NCBI GenBank assembly: GCA_023634235.1
Contig: JAMKCF010000008.1
Span: 10,744,176 to 10,808,175, forward strand
Source of the DNA: Pisaster brevispinus
Lineage: Eukaryota > Echinodermata > Asteroidea > Forcipulatida > Asteriidae
Direction of reading: 5' to 3'
Length of the DNA: 64,000 nucleotides
In this document: piece after piece, positions 1-11,613 of the stretch
How the letters are laid out: the number at the start of each line of letters is the position of its first letter
Position numbering within the stretch: position 1 is the first letter of the stretch
The notes under the pieces: generated by a model
What the model saw: the letters and a program-made list of their open reading frames with translations, nothing else
The model's database searches: none
Told to the model about the DNA's origin: nothing
Made by a program: the position numbers and the translations under genes

Positions 1-475
1 TCGTTTGCCCTTGTGTACTTTTGCACAACTTTAAAAAAGTTCTCCTTAGTCTCCTGACATGACAATGCAACCTCCTGTGCTCGATGTTGACACTGTCTGC
101 CATGCTCAGTAATCCCCTTTCCCACTCTGACCTCGGGAGATAGAGTCTGCTGACATTCGCCCGATGAAGCATGCCATGCATGGTCATTAGTTTTCTTGTT
201 CTCCTGTCGTGACATCTAGATCTTCTTTAGTCCACTCAACTATACCCACACCGTACCTCATCAAAGCCACGGCCCATGTGTTGATTGCCTTAATCATGTT
301 CCCACCATTCTGTTTGGACTTTCTCAACCATCTGATGTATTCTGCCCTCAGCCTTACCTTTGATTCCTTGTGAAGGACATGGTCCGATTCAAGTACACCA
401 AGATAACGATAGCTTTCTTTCTCACCCTTTCTGACCCTCTCTTTTTCACCTCATCTGGGCACCATCTGGCAGAGC
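1..475 (-). mobile_element. Fragment of RLE-type LINE (region after the RT core)
   Basis: The reverse complement translates, with small indels, into the region following the reverse transcriptase of a non-LTR retrotransposon. Recognisable words in order are SYRYLGVLESDHVLHKES, KAINTWAVALMRYG, IVEWTKEDLDV, then NVSRLYLPRSE and LLSMADSVNI. The same series occurs at about 49570-49970, so both are copies of one family. The element runs off the left edge; the homology fades near 475. It is a dead fragment with no intact ORF. The assignment to an RLE-bearing (R2/NeSL-like) group rests on the better preserved copy at 48.8-53.3 kb. Confidence 0.75.
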
Positions 476-1059
476 GATGGGTCAAGTTCATGGATATCAG
501 GCGCATTGGAACGGGGACAAAAACAGGAGAACAAAAAAGAAACAGAGAAAAGAGAAAGGGGGAGGGGAGGGGAGAGAGGTGAGGGTGAAGCAACAATTGA
601 CAATAACAAACTTCAGTTGCTGTACAACTGCGCATTTGTTATGACTACCGCAACGCCTGTTCAAGGTTGTCACCACGTCGGTTGGCGCCGGCCCATCCTG
701 CCGGCACTCAGAGCTACCGACCGGGACTTTGCCTTACTAAGGGAGCATCTCAAAAGTCGGCAACGTTCCCGTCCAAATGGAACGTTCCCATTTGAACGTT
801 CCGTTTTCGGTGGATCGCGTCCGCATGCTCGTTGGAACACGGCGGCATTATTTTTTGACGATTCTTGTGGGAACGTCCCAACGGGAACGTTCCACCTGGA
901 CGCTCAATTGGGAAAATTTGTGTCTTGTTTGCTTGGTGCCTGAGTGTGTATATGTAGCCCATCAAGGATCAAACTTGGTCAAGAATGCCTTTGCACATAA
1001 ACCAATGGAACATGGGGGTCTCGACCCAGACATAGATGTGTTGGTCAACAATTGAATAA
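476..1059. other. Non-genic stretch with purine-rich tract and GGAACGTTCC cluster
   Basis: No supportable gene. Positions 510-585 are a G/A-rich low-complexity tract. Positions 765-900 contain several copies of the palindromic word GAACGTTCC in both halves of a loose inverted repeat, which could be the remains of a small TIR element. The open frames here are short and have no recognisable domain. Confidence 0.5.
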
Positions 1060-1566
1060 GGGTCATTCCGTGTCAAATCATCACGCCATCCGGGGTCAAT
1101 CTCACGGATTTTCTTTAAATTTGCTGAATTAGTTTGGTCCTATGAGAAAACTCTGAAACCCAAATTTGAGCGTTCTGGGTCATGTGGTTTTTGAGTTACA
1201 GGTCGTTGAACTTTTGACCTTGTGTTTTTTTAACATAAAAACAAATGATTGTACCTCCAGTTATGAATATCGGACAAAGATGATTTTTAGCTTAAATTAA
1301 AGCCCTTGATATAAGAAATTAACTTATTGTCAAATATTTTTTTTTAAATAAAACATTCAGTTGGGGGTTGCGCAAAATAGACTTTGACCCTTGACCCCTC
1401 GGGGGCCGCCATTTTAATTTTTTTCAAATTTTGCCAAAAGAAGGCCTCGGGTGTTGCCATTAACCACACCAAATATAAAAATGGGATCTCTGTAGGTTTA
1501 GATGGGACAATAGTTTCTATGTGGATAGTATATTAAAAATACATTAAAACGTGCACATTTCATTGT
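1060..1566. repeat. Left terminal inverted repeat of the 6.2 kb transposon
   Basis: About 507 bp closely match the reverse complement of 6761-7267 with scattered mismatches. The shared sequence includes CCAAATTTGAGCGTTCTGGG, a GACCTTGTG block and the CCCTCGGGGGCCGCCATTTT block. Homology ends near the ACATGTACAT run on both sides. Confidence 0.8.
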
Positions 1567-1888
1567 ATGTACTGTACATACATGTACATTTTTGCACATG
1601 GGACTCAAGTTGTATCAAAAATTCTACTTGTACATTGTCATGGGCGGCGTATGGGGTAGTTGGGGTGGGGTAGGGGTGGGGTAAGAGGATCGAGTAAGGG
1701 GATGGGGTAGGGGGCTAAGCCAATACGTGTACTTGTACTGTAAAACTGTACTGGTACATGTTTCAAAAAGAATGTTTAAGTTCAGCATATTATATGGTTT
1801 TCTGTGAGCCTTTTGTTGCCTAAAATCGTTCTCTAAGTCTTGTGTTGGCTGTAAGTGAGTCTTTTTTTAAAAGGTAAATGTTCTCCCT

Positions 1889-2315
1889 GTGGTGGTCAGT
1901 GGGGCAGCAGACTTCAAGACATCAGCAACATCAATTTCAAAGATGTCTTCCCTTTCTGGAAAAAAGAATGATGGAGCAGGGCCATGTGGATGTAAGAAAT
2001 TGACCTTCACAAGTCGACTTTCTTGCTTCATTTTTACAACACATCCAAGCCACCAGAACCCATCATATTCTGCTGTTATGTAGCCACTGATTAGATCTAC
2101 ATTATTTTCTGAATGGGCAGAATACTCTGTGATGTACGCTCTTGTCGTGCTGCAGGGCTAGATGAAAATTTTCGCACTTCAATACAATTCCTTGATATTG
2201 GTTTGAAAGAATGCAATTTCTGGGTTCCAGGGATAGTGCGTGCATTTTGAAAGCGATCTTTCAGTAAAGTTGCTTCTTCACTGTGCTGGGCTGTTGTAGT
2301 GAAACAGAACTTCAT
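1889..2315 (-). pseudogene. C-terminal part of the 6.2 kb transposon gene
   Basis: Two adjacent - strand pieces. The upstream piece (2315-2097) contains LLKDRFQNARTIPGTQKLHS. The downstream piece (2083-1889) reads YDGFWWLGCV...VNFLHPHGPAPSFFFPE and ends soon after. In related invertebrate loci these words occur in this order near the C-terminus, so the pieces are collinear parts of one broken gene. Function is unknown; by position it is the tail of the element-encoded protein. Confidence 0.5.
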
Positions 2316-2440
2316 TCAAGAAATCTCCGTGTAGGCAAAATCATACAGTTGCCAAGGTGTCATTATTTGTTTGTCAAAAGCTTTTTGTAGACTTGATCTT
2401 GAAGCCAGACGTTATAGTGTACCAGCAACACCATCACATG

Positions 2441-2695
2441 CTATTTTCCCATGCTGTTTTCCCACTCTGCTAAAAAACCAAAATCGTCCTGGTGACAACA
2501 TAAGTTGGTGAAATTCTTAAGGTTTTTATACTGGGCAGCACATCTGTCAGAGAAAGAGATGATTCTAGATAGTGTGCCCATTCTCTCAATGAGATGACTA
2601 ATCAAGCACTTTTGAAATAAGTGCACTGCAACAGTGTCATGGCACATACTGTCGGACATCACAACAAAGCTCAGATGATCAATAATTTCCATCAT
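2441..2695 (-). pseudogene. Middle part of the 6.2 kb transposon gene
   Basis: An 84-residue - strand frame contains LSFVVMSDSMCHDTVAVHLF followed by IISFSDRCAAQYKNLKNF and DFGFLAEW. The spaced aspartates (SDS, FSD) sit in hydrophobic strands, as in DDE/RNase-H-fold transposases, but no catalytic triad can be proved here. The family usually continues with a word like FFATSHGKG; here the frame ends ENSMGK, so the next block is lost or shifted. Family membership is from memory of similar genomic ORFs. Confidence 0.5.
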
Positions 2696-3839
2696 CTGCC
2701 TTGAAGTAGACTAGAAAAGGATGAATAGTTGCCTGAAGATTATTCCAATAAAAGGATTGGGCAGCATCTTGTACAGGGCAGTTCCATGGTGTCGGACGTA
2801 CATTTCAGACACTTTAACTGAGTGTATTATTACAGTGCTATAGATAAAAGGATTTTTTATTCTGGATAGAGGTATAAGGTAGTCACTAAAGTTATTTAAT
2901 TAAGAAATTATCCAGCCACATCTTTTAATGTAGAAGCCACTCGCCCAAAACACCATGGTGTCGGACGTACTCAGAGAAATGCCTTTTTTTGTAAACCGTT
3001 ATTTGTATTTCAAACTCTGTGATGTGTTTGAACTTTGATGCAACTTTTTCTTATTTTTTGATTCATTAGACCTCTGTTAATACACTTAATCATAAGACAT
3101 TTGTTTTTTAAATTTCAAATTTAAGAAACGGCCTTTAATATATGGGTGTCGGACGTACATTTCACAGTGTCGGACGTACCTGTACGAAATTGCATTAAAA
3201 AGTAGGTAACAATCAGTTCAAAATTGTACTTTTAGGGGGTTGGTGGCCTAGCATTCATATAAACAGGTCAAGAATACTTAATAAGTTGGAAATGATCAAA
3301 CACAAACTACATACTTTGTATGCTACAGTACATATAGCAATTAAAGAAAATGTATTAAAATTAACGCAAGAATCTTGGACGTAAAAAGCCGTAAACTTTT
3401 ACAATACTTGTGTTTCACAGTGAATTGTCCCCTATTTCCAGCAAGAATTGGAGGCTCAAGCTTTTGAAGAACATCTTTTCTGGCACAAAATATGTGATCT
3501 TCACATTTTGGCTATTTCCAGTGACTCGGACTTGCGCATGACAATGACATTCACTTTAACATCCACACTACATGTAAGTGTGTGACCAAAATATCGTACT
3601 GCTACCCAGCCACCAATATGCAACTCCATTTTTGTCCCTAAAGTTTATGTGACAAGTTCTGTCTGACTGAGTCAGAGAGTCATTGAAGTCAGCATCTTCC
3701 TCTTCCTCTAGAACTCTCACCTCTGAATACTATTTGAATCTGATGCAGGCCTATCACTTAAAATGACTTACTAGAAGAAGAGCTTTCCCTTAGTTTTCAC
3801 ACTAGTAGTTTATGAGTGTTGGGTACTGGAAAAGTTTTG

Positions 3840-4187
3840 TTAGCAGTGGGTTCCCAGCATTGTTTTATGCTGTTCAATTACAGTTTTTGGTATGAAGTGG
3901 ATGCAAACATTTGGGTTTCTGTCTACAGCTACTTGGAAGAATGACATTGGTGTCACAGCCTGAGCCTTCCCACTTTGCACATACATTGTAACGCCAAACA
4001 AAGCGTTTGACAGTTCCCCCAAATCTGTCCACAACACCCTTTCCATGCTGCCATGGGAAGTTGTAAAGAAGGGCCGCACCCACCTGAGCTCTATATCAAA
4101 TTGCTCTTCCCACATGCCAGTTGGAGAAAAAGAATTATCTGTGCAAATGACTGAAACAAAGCAGAAAACTGTTTGGCTGTTTTCCAA
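3840..4187 (-). pseudogene. Displaced fragment of a 6.2 kb-type transposon gene
   Basis: Two overlapping - strand frames carry the pieces FNFPWQHGKGVV / GGTVKRFVW and VTPMSFFQVAV...VCIHFIPKTVIE, which look like one frameshifted block. In related loci an HGKG...GGTVKR block follows the AAQYKN block and precedes the TIPGT block. Here it lies upstream of both in transcription order. Either a second partial copy was inserted or the element was rearranged. Confidence 0.45.
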
Positions 4188-5130
4188 GTAGAGTTGGGCT
4201 TAGCCCACCTTTTAGAGCTACAACAGCCTAACAATGTAGGATAAACATCAGTCCTATCAGTATCATAGTCACCATTACAGCCCACCCTTTATACATGTCT
4301 TAAACGCCAAGTTTTTAAAGTATGAGCAAGTCATATCACTTTGATTGCAAATATCGCCCTCTTATAAACATTGCATATTGCTCCTACATGTACATACATG
4401 TACATACATGTACTTCACCTTATTCCTAATATTTGTGGAATTACTATGATAACAATTAGTTTGTCCGGATATGTTTTTTGAAAAGGACGAATAAAAAACT
4501 CTTGTAAAATATGCATTCAAATAAGTGGCAACTGGGTGCTGCCATCTTGGTTAAGTCACAATGCCTGTTGATCTTGAGAAGTCTGGGCACCAGACTTTAA
4601 GTATAATCAGAACTGCGCAAATCATATGCACAGGGTGACTATTTTGCACAAGGTGCATACGCAGGGCATGCATGCTGCGTTCATGCGCACACAACAAGAA
4701 AGTGGGCGACGTCAGCACAATGCGTATTTGTGATTTTTCTGTCATCCAAGCGGCAAGATATTCACGATACAAAGGTGGCATTGCCCAGTCGCCACGTATT
4801 TGAGCATACAATTTTTACTAGGGTACATACATGTACGTCACACTGTTATATAAAGGAATTAATCGCTTGGTAAGCCCCATCATACAGTGTAGTAATTCCC
4901 CAAATGTAAGGAATAAGGTGAAATATGTACATGTAGGAGAAATAGGCCTATGTGATAAGAGGGCAATATTTGCAATCAAAGTGGTACGACTTGCTTGTAC
5001 TTTGAAAACTTAGCGTTTTAGACATATACTATATAGAGAGTTGTCTGTAATGATGACTATGATAGACCAATGTTAGAAGAGAGCAATAACAGCACAAGGT
5101 GGGCTAGGTTTGACTATCAAGTGTGGCAGT
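4186..5130. repeat. Large imperfect inverted repeat inside the 6.2 kb transposon
   Basis: About 4186-4470 matches the reverse complement of about 4880-5130. Shared blocks include TAGCCCACCTT, ATAGTCACCATTACAG, TTTGATTGCAAATAT, GCCCTCTTAT and TTCACCTTATTCC. The ~400-bp centre is unpaired. The arms lie between the two clusters of the GTGTCGGACGTAC word and may be the core of a nested foldback element. Confidence 0.65.
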
Positions 5131-5693
5131 CTCTTTGAGTGTTGTTTGAATACAGTGAAGCGATTAGCAATACTTTCCATATATGTTTTGGAGGTGTCGG
5201 ACGTTCAGGTGTCGGACGTACGAAAAAAATGTACGTCCGACACCAAGATTTTGTGCAGCTAAGAAGATTTTTTAAAGACATAATTCCATGTATGGATAGA
5301 GGGTATCAATTGTGCTTTGCAAAGTAAATTTGACCATTTTCTGCCCAAGGTTGAAATAGGGAGATTAAAAAATCCACCATTTTGGTGTCGGACGTACATT
5401 GAAAAAGTAAGTTTCCTAATATAGTGAATATCATAATTTTTTGAAAGAAAAATTACAATTTTTTTCCATCATTGTGTAGTAACTATGGCACACTTCAAAC
5501 AGTGACAAAACCAAAAGAAACTCTATTCATTCAGGATAAAAACTTTGATAAATTTTCCGAAACATTATTTTTGACCCAATTTCGCTATTTTTAAAGTATT
5601 TTTTCAGTTGAAAATAACAGTTAAGCTGCTGAATATTTTTAGTAAAAAATTATATTTCAATAAAATTCATAAAATAAGCTTTAAAATGATGTA

Positions 5694-6417
5694 TCATTTG
5701 TCACATTTATGCCATTTTGAAATTTTTGCATTGAGGTTTACATTTCCGTGGAACTGCCCTACAATGAAACTATACTTCTCTGAGAAGTCGGCCACAACTA
5801 GAAATTCACTATCAACTAGGGATGACTTTTTGTTAGCTAGGAATCGTGCTTGGGATTTGTCATGTCGAATGAGCTTTTCAAGCATTTCCATAAAAGTGTC
5901 AATGAATTCTTCAACTGGCTGAACTTTTGTTTCAAGACTTGACCTGTCCGTTGTTGTCCATATTTTGTACTCAACTTGGTCGATCATTTTATTCTCAAAT
6001 GCATTATCAAGATTTTCTTTAAGTTCTTCTGATCCTGGACACTGATCACATGTTCCCATACAGCAACTAATATTTGGAGGGTTGCATTGCAGCGCTGCTA
6101 AGCAATTGTGATAGGTGGAGTGTTTTCCATCAGTGACACTGTCAATTCCCGCTAAAAAAAAATTAGTTTGGTATTCTGATGGGTGGTGCAGACACACACA
6201 GAATGTGTTCCACTGCCACCAGCAAGTACATACTGCTTTGGACGTAGCTCAGCGAATTTTGAAAAACCAATAGCCTATCCATTCCAGGATGGGTGACCTT
6301 GAATTGTTGATACGCTTCCTTTATGTTACATAAGACAAGGCGCTTTTGCTCATGATGCCGTTGTCCATCAGTCACCACGGATACAAAGTCCTTTTTCCAG
6401 GCATAACACGACTTCAT
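5694..6417 (-). pseudogene. N-terminal half of the 6.2 kb transposon gene
   Basis: Two overlapping - strand frames (6417-6163 and 6197-5694) carry YAWKKDFVSVVTDGQRHHEQ, then TNFFLAGIDSVTDGKHSTYH, CMGTCDQCPG, and KSQARFLANKKSSLVDSEFL with VVADFSEKYSFIV. The change of frame near 6180 marks one frameshift. CMGTCDQCPG is a cysteine cluster. The recognisable sequence stops just after KYSFIV, and the next expected block resumes only at 2695, so the gene is split by about 3 kb. Cellular role is unknown beyond probable transposition. Confidence 0.5.
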
Positions 6418-6760
6418 TCATCATTCATGTAGAAATCCCTAACACTGGTTACTGTTGCATCTGGAAGAATTTTGCCTGCTTTTTTGTTTGGTGCTGACAT
6501 GATCCCTTTCTCAGCTACTAAACTTTTCGCCCTCTGAAACTTTTCGCTCCTCAGAAACTTGCAAGATAAAGGAGTTAACTTGACACTAATGTTCTTCCCC
6601 CAACCAACCCACTCCCAGCCCCAACCCCCACCAAGTGCATGGCCAATGTGATATCACAGTATTATTTATTTAATTTTTTATTTAATTAACTATAAATACA
6701 CAGCATCAAACCATTATGTTCATGTACATGTGTATCCACACATGTATACAAACATGTATG

Positions 6761-7267
6761 CCATTGAAATGTGCACGTTTTAATGTATTTTTAATATACT
6801 ACCCACATAGAAACTAATGTCCCGTCGAAACCTACAGAGATCCCATTTTTATATTTGGTGTGGTTAATGGCAACACCCGAGGCCTTCTTTTGGCAAAGTT
6901 TGAAATTTTTTTAAATGGCGGCCCTCGAGGGGTCAAGGGTCAAAGTCTATTTTGCACAACCCCCAACTGAATTTTTTATTTTAAAAAAAATATTTGACAA
7001 TAACTTAATTTCTTATATCAAGGGCTTTAATTTAAGCTAAAAATCATCTTTGTCCGATATTCATAACTGGAGGTACAATTATTTGTTGTTATGTTGAAAA
7101 AACGCAAGGTCAAAAGTTCAACGACCTGTAACTCAAAAAACACATGACCCAGAATGCTCAAATTTGGGTTTCAGAGTTTTCTCATAGGACCAAACTAATT
7201 CAGCAAATTTAAAGAAAATCTGTGAGATTGACCCCGGATGGCGTGATGATTTGACACGGAATGACCC
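6761..7267. repeat. Right terminal inverted repeat of the 6.2 kb transposon
   Basis: Inverted partner of 1060-1566. It reads from a GTGCACGTTTTAATGTATTT block through to GACACGGAATGACCC at the tip. The arms differ by occasional substitutions, so the element is not very recent. Confidence 0.8.
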
Positions 7268-8895
7268 ATAAATAAGGTGCACCCCCCCTTCCACTCCCCT
7301 AAGAAAATAGTCCTGGATCCACGCCTGTTTGCAAAGGTGGAATGTCACCCCTTCCAACAACTGTCTTTTATACAGATTAGCATCACTGCTCGCACGGATT
7401 GTATGGCCGCACCACTTTTTAGCACCTTGCTACAGTACATGCCTGATGGATATGCTTAAAGTACATAACAACCTAAGTGCTAGTGATGACTCTTTAGAAT
7501 TCCAATTACATTATTTTCCATTTGATGTCGACACATCACTTTTTAGCTATACGTAAAAAATGTATTGTATTCACTGACAAACAAAATGGTCAAAGTGAGA
7601 CTTTTGTTTACTGTAACCCATCATATAATGCATTTAGTTTCATCATCATAACTTGGGTTTATTAACATTAGTAAGGCCTATAGCATTAAATGCTAGTTTG
7701 GCAAAAACTATTGCTGGACTATGGCTTTAAACAAGTCCTCTACTGTGAGAACGGAAAACTATAGGCTTGTTCCAACCATTCAACCTGCTAATGTAAATTG
7801 AGCAATGAAGGATGGTATTTGGCATTGTCTGCTGGGAACGTTTGCTACAGTGCCTTCACTTTTAAACTTTACTTGAAGTTTTCAAAACCGCATACAGTAC
7901 CACTACTGTAGGTGTATTTCGCTGGATTGATTTGTTATAGTCTTGCAAAAGTAGAACAATTTTTGTCCGTCACGCTTCTGCCAGGATGCGATATACATGT
8001 ATGATACTGCAAATCTCATACTCTGTGCTGAAAACAATATTTGAGTCAACACAAGCTGCTTTTAATGTAGATTTTATCCACCTGGAAAGTGTTTGGACTC
8101 CTACTTCTTTGTGAAGCGATACATAGCTTTAAAAAACTTTTTTTTCTTTCCCCGAAAGGAATGTCTTTTTATCAGTACTCCTTCAGTTATCTCACAACAC
8201 AAAGTAAATTGTCATGTGGATAATTGTCTAAAATGACATTAACATTGATCTTTCCAACCTTCTGAGTCTCTTTTAACTTGTCAGTACAAAATAAAATGCA
8301 AGTAGTAGCGACCTGACCCCAAAAAAAGGATGGTGCAGGTAAGGTAATGATGACCCTAAGATTAGATTCTCCTCAAGTGTCTAACTGCTTGGCCAGCAAT
8401 TCTCTTATCTGGTTGTTCATCACTCATGTTGAATTTCACTTAGTTATCATGCTTATTAAGAAAGATTGTGATACAATCCAGCATAAAAAAATGTACTGAG
8501 GAGACTGTGCCTCATTTGTGGTTTATCTTTAAGCAATTAGGCTCTCGATTGTGACAATAGATGTACATTCTGTGACAAATGAAATCTCAAGTCCTGCAGT
8601 GCTACATAGTGATGACTTGGTAAAAATACAATTAACTTTCATTTCATTTCATTAATTTTTAAATGAAATGTGTACACGTATGTATCAAATAATGAGCAAA
8701 AGATGAATTGACAAATTGCAAATAGCCATACAACAGCAGTACAAAATTTCAACTTTTAACATTGGTTTGTACACAAAAATGGATGTGCTCACACAGCTAC
8801 AAAACACAGGACAAGTTAATAATGCTCTAAGACAATACAGTTATATCGTAAAAGCACATTAAATTAAATGCAAATTGTTCATACAGTTCACAACC
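7268..8895. other. Intergenic; no supportable feature
   Basis: AT-rich single-copy-looking DNA. Open frames at 7277-7556 are short, overlapping and without recognisable domains. I see no repeats, RNA genes or splice-bounded coding segments that can be supported. Confidence 0.5.
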
Positions 8896-8923
8896 TTAAA
8901 AATTTAAAAACTTGAACAAATAC

Positions 8924-9144
8924 CTTTTTGGCTGCTGTCTCAGCCAATTTAGATAGACATGGCTATGTGGAGGTAGATAGTCAACACTTTCATAACTGGC
9001 AAGAAATTCCTTCTCTTGTTCTGTGTATTGATGGTTGACATATCTACTTTCAAAATCTCGTCCTTTAGCAAAAAACCCATTCTTATCATCAGTTGGATGT
9101 ACCCCCTCTGTGTAATCAGCATGACGGGTGACGTTTGTTTGCAT
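8924..9144 (-). CDS. Possible coding exon of an unidentified gene
   Basis: A - strand frame has protein-like composition: charged and aromatic, reading HADYTEGVHPTDDKNGFF, YVNHQYTEQEKEFLASYESV and YLPPHSHVYLNWLRQQPK. A stop lies three codons before the ATG at 9142-9144. At the other end the reading can leave through a GT donor (AAAAG|GTATTT, exon end 8924) rather than run into the AT-rich tail. An AG just before the ATG (ending CAATAG) could instead be an acceptor. I do not recognise the protein and found no other exon, so this could be a chance frame. Confidence 0.35.
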
Positions 9145-10770
9145 TGTTGACTATTGAGCAGCCTGGATGCTTCTATTAATGAAGTACTCCTTCCTATACA
9201 GTACATGTAGTTTCAAACAAAGACACCTTCAAGGAGAATCTTTCCCTGTGCAGAATTAAACAAACAGGGACAGCATAAATGGGCAAAAGGTCACATTTGT
9301 AGATTGAATCAATATTCCAAAGCTATTTTATGTAAACAGTAGGGCAGCAATCTTTAAGACATATTTTAACAAAATTAAATTTCACTGCCAAAACTTTTCA
9401 AAGAAACTGAAGTTTCAAAAATTTAACCACCCTCTTTTCAGTGATAAAGTTTCCCTTTACATGTTAGGAATTGAACAATAAATTATTCCTGAACGACCAG
9501 CTGTTAAACTGATTAAAAAGACCCATTGCAATGCTCCATTCAAAAGTTATTTGATAGTTTCCACATGTAGCAAAACCAGATGTACAACTTACATGATCTA
9601 AATTTTTTTTTGGTAACAGATCCCAGCTTGAATACTGCAAAGTTTCAGTTTGATCGCCAAAATTGTTCTGCACGTATAGATCTTGTAAAACAATACCTTT
9701 GGTGCTGATATAACATGACATTAGATGACATGAAGACGTCATTCCATATTTCATCTATAAAGCCTGATGCAAAACAACACTTAATTGCAGCTTGCTATAT
9801 TGCTATGATATATAGTAGATGATACAAATTTCAAAAATTTGATTTACAAAATATGGCGAAGTCATCATGATGTCACTTTAAATGTAAGCAGTCAGAAGCC
9901 GTTGTCTCACAATACTTAACGCTTCAAGTCAGTCCAATTTGTGGTTTGGGTTTCAAAAAGTGCACATTTAAGGCAATACCATATGGCATGTAATGACATC
10001 ATCAGTCTGCAACTCCACATATGTGTCTGCATGAAGGCCATTTTGTATACAATTGTGAAATGATTATCATTAACTTTGCCACCGACATCTAGCATGTCAA
10101 GTAAAAGAGTATTTTGAACTTGTCAGACTACAACATCGTTGAAAACAACTCAAAAAAAGTTGCCACTTTAAAATCAAAAGGCGCTTTTGGTTGCGATTGG
10201 AAGTAGAGACATTGAGACACACACAATAAAAAATAAAGACCTATAATACCAGTGTACTGTATATAAGTATTATGCATAATTCTGCAAAAAGCAACCTACA
10301 TGTAGGGTCTCTTATCCTTGATTTGATACGGATTTTCAAAGATTAACATTTTTAATGATGTAGATTTTCGAGCCGGTATCTGTCACAGAGCAAGCCACTA
10401 ATGTCACATAGTGGGATAAAAGCAAACATTAATTTGATATACATGTAGCGCCACCATGCATGTGAAATGTACTGCTAATGTTTCTGTTTTGTGGGACTAT
10501 ACATGTTGTACACCTCTAGGCTTTTGAACCTTTATGATCAATGGAGCAGAACAGCCAGCTACAGTGCTTTTCTCTATACAGGACACAAATTAAATGCGGG
10601 TTAATACAAACGATGGCTTTAACGCCCGTTTTGGACCAGAAGTTAAGCTCATATTGATATCATCTCTGTGCAAAAGTTTGAGCAGGATTACTCATCTATA
10701 ACCTGATGTAAAATTTATGGTGAAACATTATGCAGTTTTTGAGATACAAGTTTTTTTAATTTTTAACTTC
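9145..10770. other. Intergenic; no supportable feature
   Basis: AT-rich DNA with no domain-bearing frame. The - strand frame at 9464-9754 has no recognisable motif. The sequence grades into the diverged repeats that start near 10770. Confidence 0.45.
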
Positions 10771-10780
10771 CGGAAGTCAT

Positions 10781-11613
10781 GGTCAAATGGGGTCACATTC
10801 TGTGTAGCATTTGTTCAGTGGTCAAAGCCGTTTCCTTTGATGTACATGTATAGATTGTAAAAATCCAATGTGTGGTTCAGGAGTTATGATTTTTTCAAAT
10901 ATTAAAATTTGATTTAATGTATTTCAATACCTGATGACATCATCATGACGTAACTACTTGGTGGTTTCATCTTCTAATAAATATCGAATTATTTGTGTGA
11001 AGTTTAAAGCTTTTATGAGCTTGGGAAGTGTGCTTTTGATAGCAGACAATCGACAGGGAGAAGCAGAAGAATGAAAACTAGAGATTGAGAGTTTGTGTAC
11101 AAACTCACGGTGTTCGGCTTGAACGTAATTAAGTGACTGCGTAATTGAAAATAAGGTAAATATTGTGTGCAAGTTTTTTGTCTCCTTGTGCTGTGGTGAC
11201 GGGCAAAATATTTATGTACCTTTTGTTGATCTTTATGCAAGATCATAGCATGACGTTTGTCATATTAAACTTCAACTTCCGGTTTTGACAGGAACTTAAG
11301 GTCAAATGGGGTCACACTTTGTACAAGATATCTAGAGTTGCCCAATAGCTTTAAATCGATGTAATGATTATTAATGTACTACAATTCATTAATAAGATAC
11401 ACATTTTTGTATGTGCAAACTTATACTTCCGGTTTGGACCAGAAGTGAAGGTCAAATGGGGTCACACATTGTAAAAATTTGTAGAATTGTCTAAGGGTTT
11501 TAAAATCACATAATTATATTAATATACAATTTTAAGTAAATGAGAAATGAATTGTTATTTACAAAATTTCAATTTCCGGTTTCGACCGGAAGTAAAGGTC
11601 AAATGGGGGCACA
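10781..11613. repeat. Diverged repeats with a TTCCGG...GTCAAATGGGGTCACA core
   Basis: Four copies of a block made of a TTCCGG half (often followed by ACCAGAAGT or ACCGGAAGT) and then GGTCAAATGGGGTCACA begin at about 10781, 11300, 11450 and 11597. The last three are spaced about 150 and 147 bp, as in a decayed tandem array. AT-rich sequence lies between. No gene is present. Confidence 0.65.

Larger units (their letters stand above)
2789..5397. repeat. Eight copies of the 13-mer GTGTCGGACGTAC
   Basis: GTGTCGGACGTAC occurs at 2789, 2958, 3146, 3167, 5209 and 5385. A one-base variant is at 5194 and an inverted copy at 5231. The first two share the longer word CCATGGTGTCGGACGTAC. They form two clusters (2789-3179 and 5194-5397) that bracket the sequence splitting the transposon gene. 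I did not see this word elsewhere in the window. A role as subterminal transposase-binding sites of a nested element is inference. Confidence 0.7.
1060..7267 (-). mobile_element. 6.2 kb DNA transposon with long TIRs and broken - strand gene
   Basis: The two ends are long inverted copies: the left begins GGGTCATTCCGTGTCAAATC and the right ends with its reverse complement up to ATGACCC. A 4-bp direct repeat ATAA abuts each end (1056-1059 and 7268-7271) and could be the target-site duplication. Between the TIRs, - strand fragments resemble a protein family I have seen encoded by transposon-like loci in many invertebrates. Conserved words are KYSFIV, CHDTVAVH, FSDRCAAQYKN, TIPGT and VNFLHPHGPA. 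The gene is interrupted by frameshifts and by about 3 kb of extra sequence (about 2700-5690). The superfamily is not assigned. Confidence 0.75.

Noticed and set aside
354..943. ORFs on both strands rich in R, K, G, E
   Set aside because: They translate LINE remnant and a purine-rich low-complexity tract.
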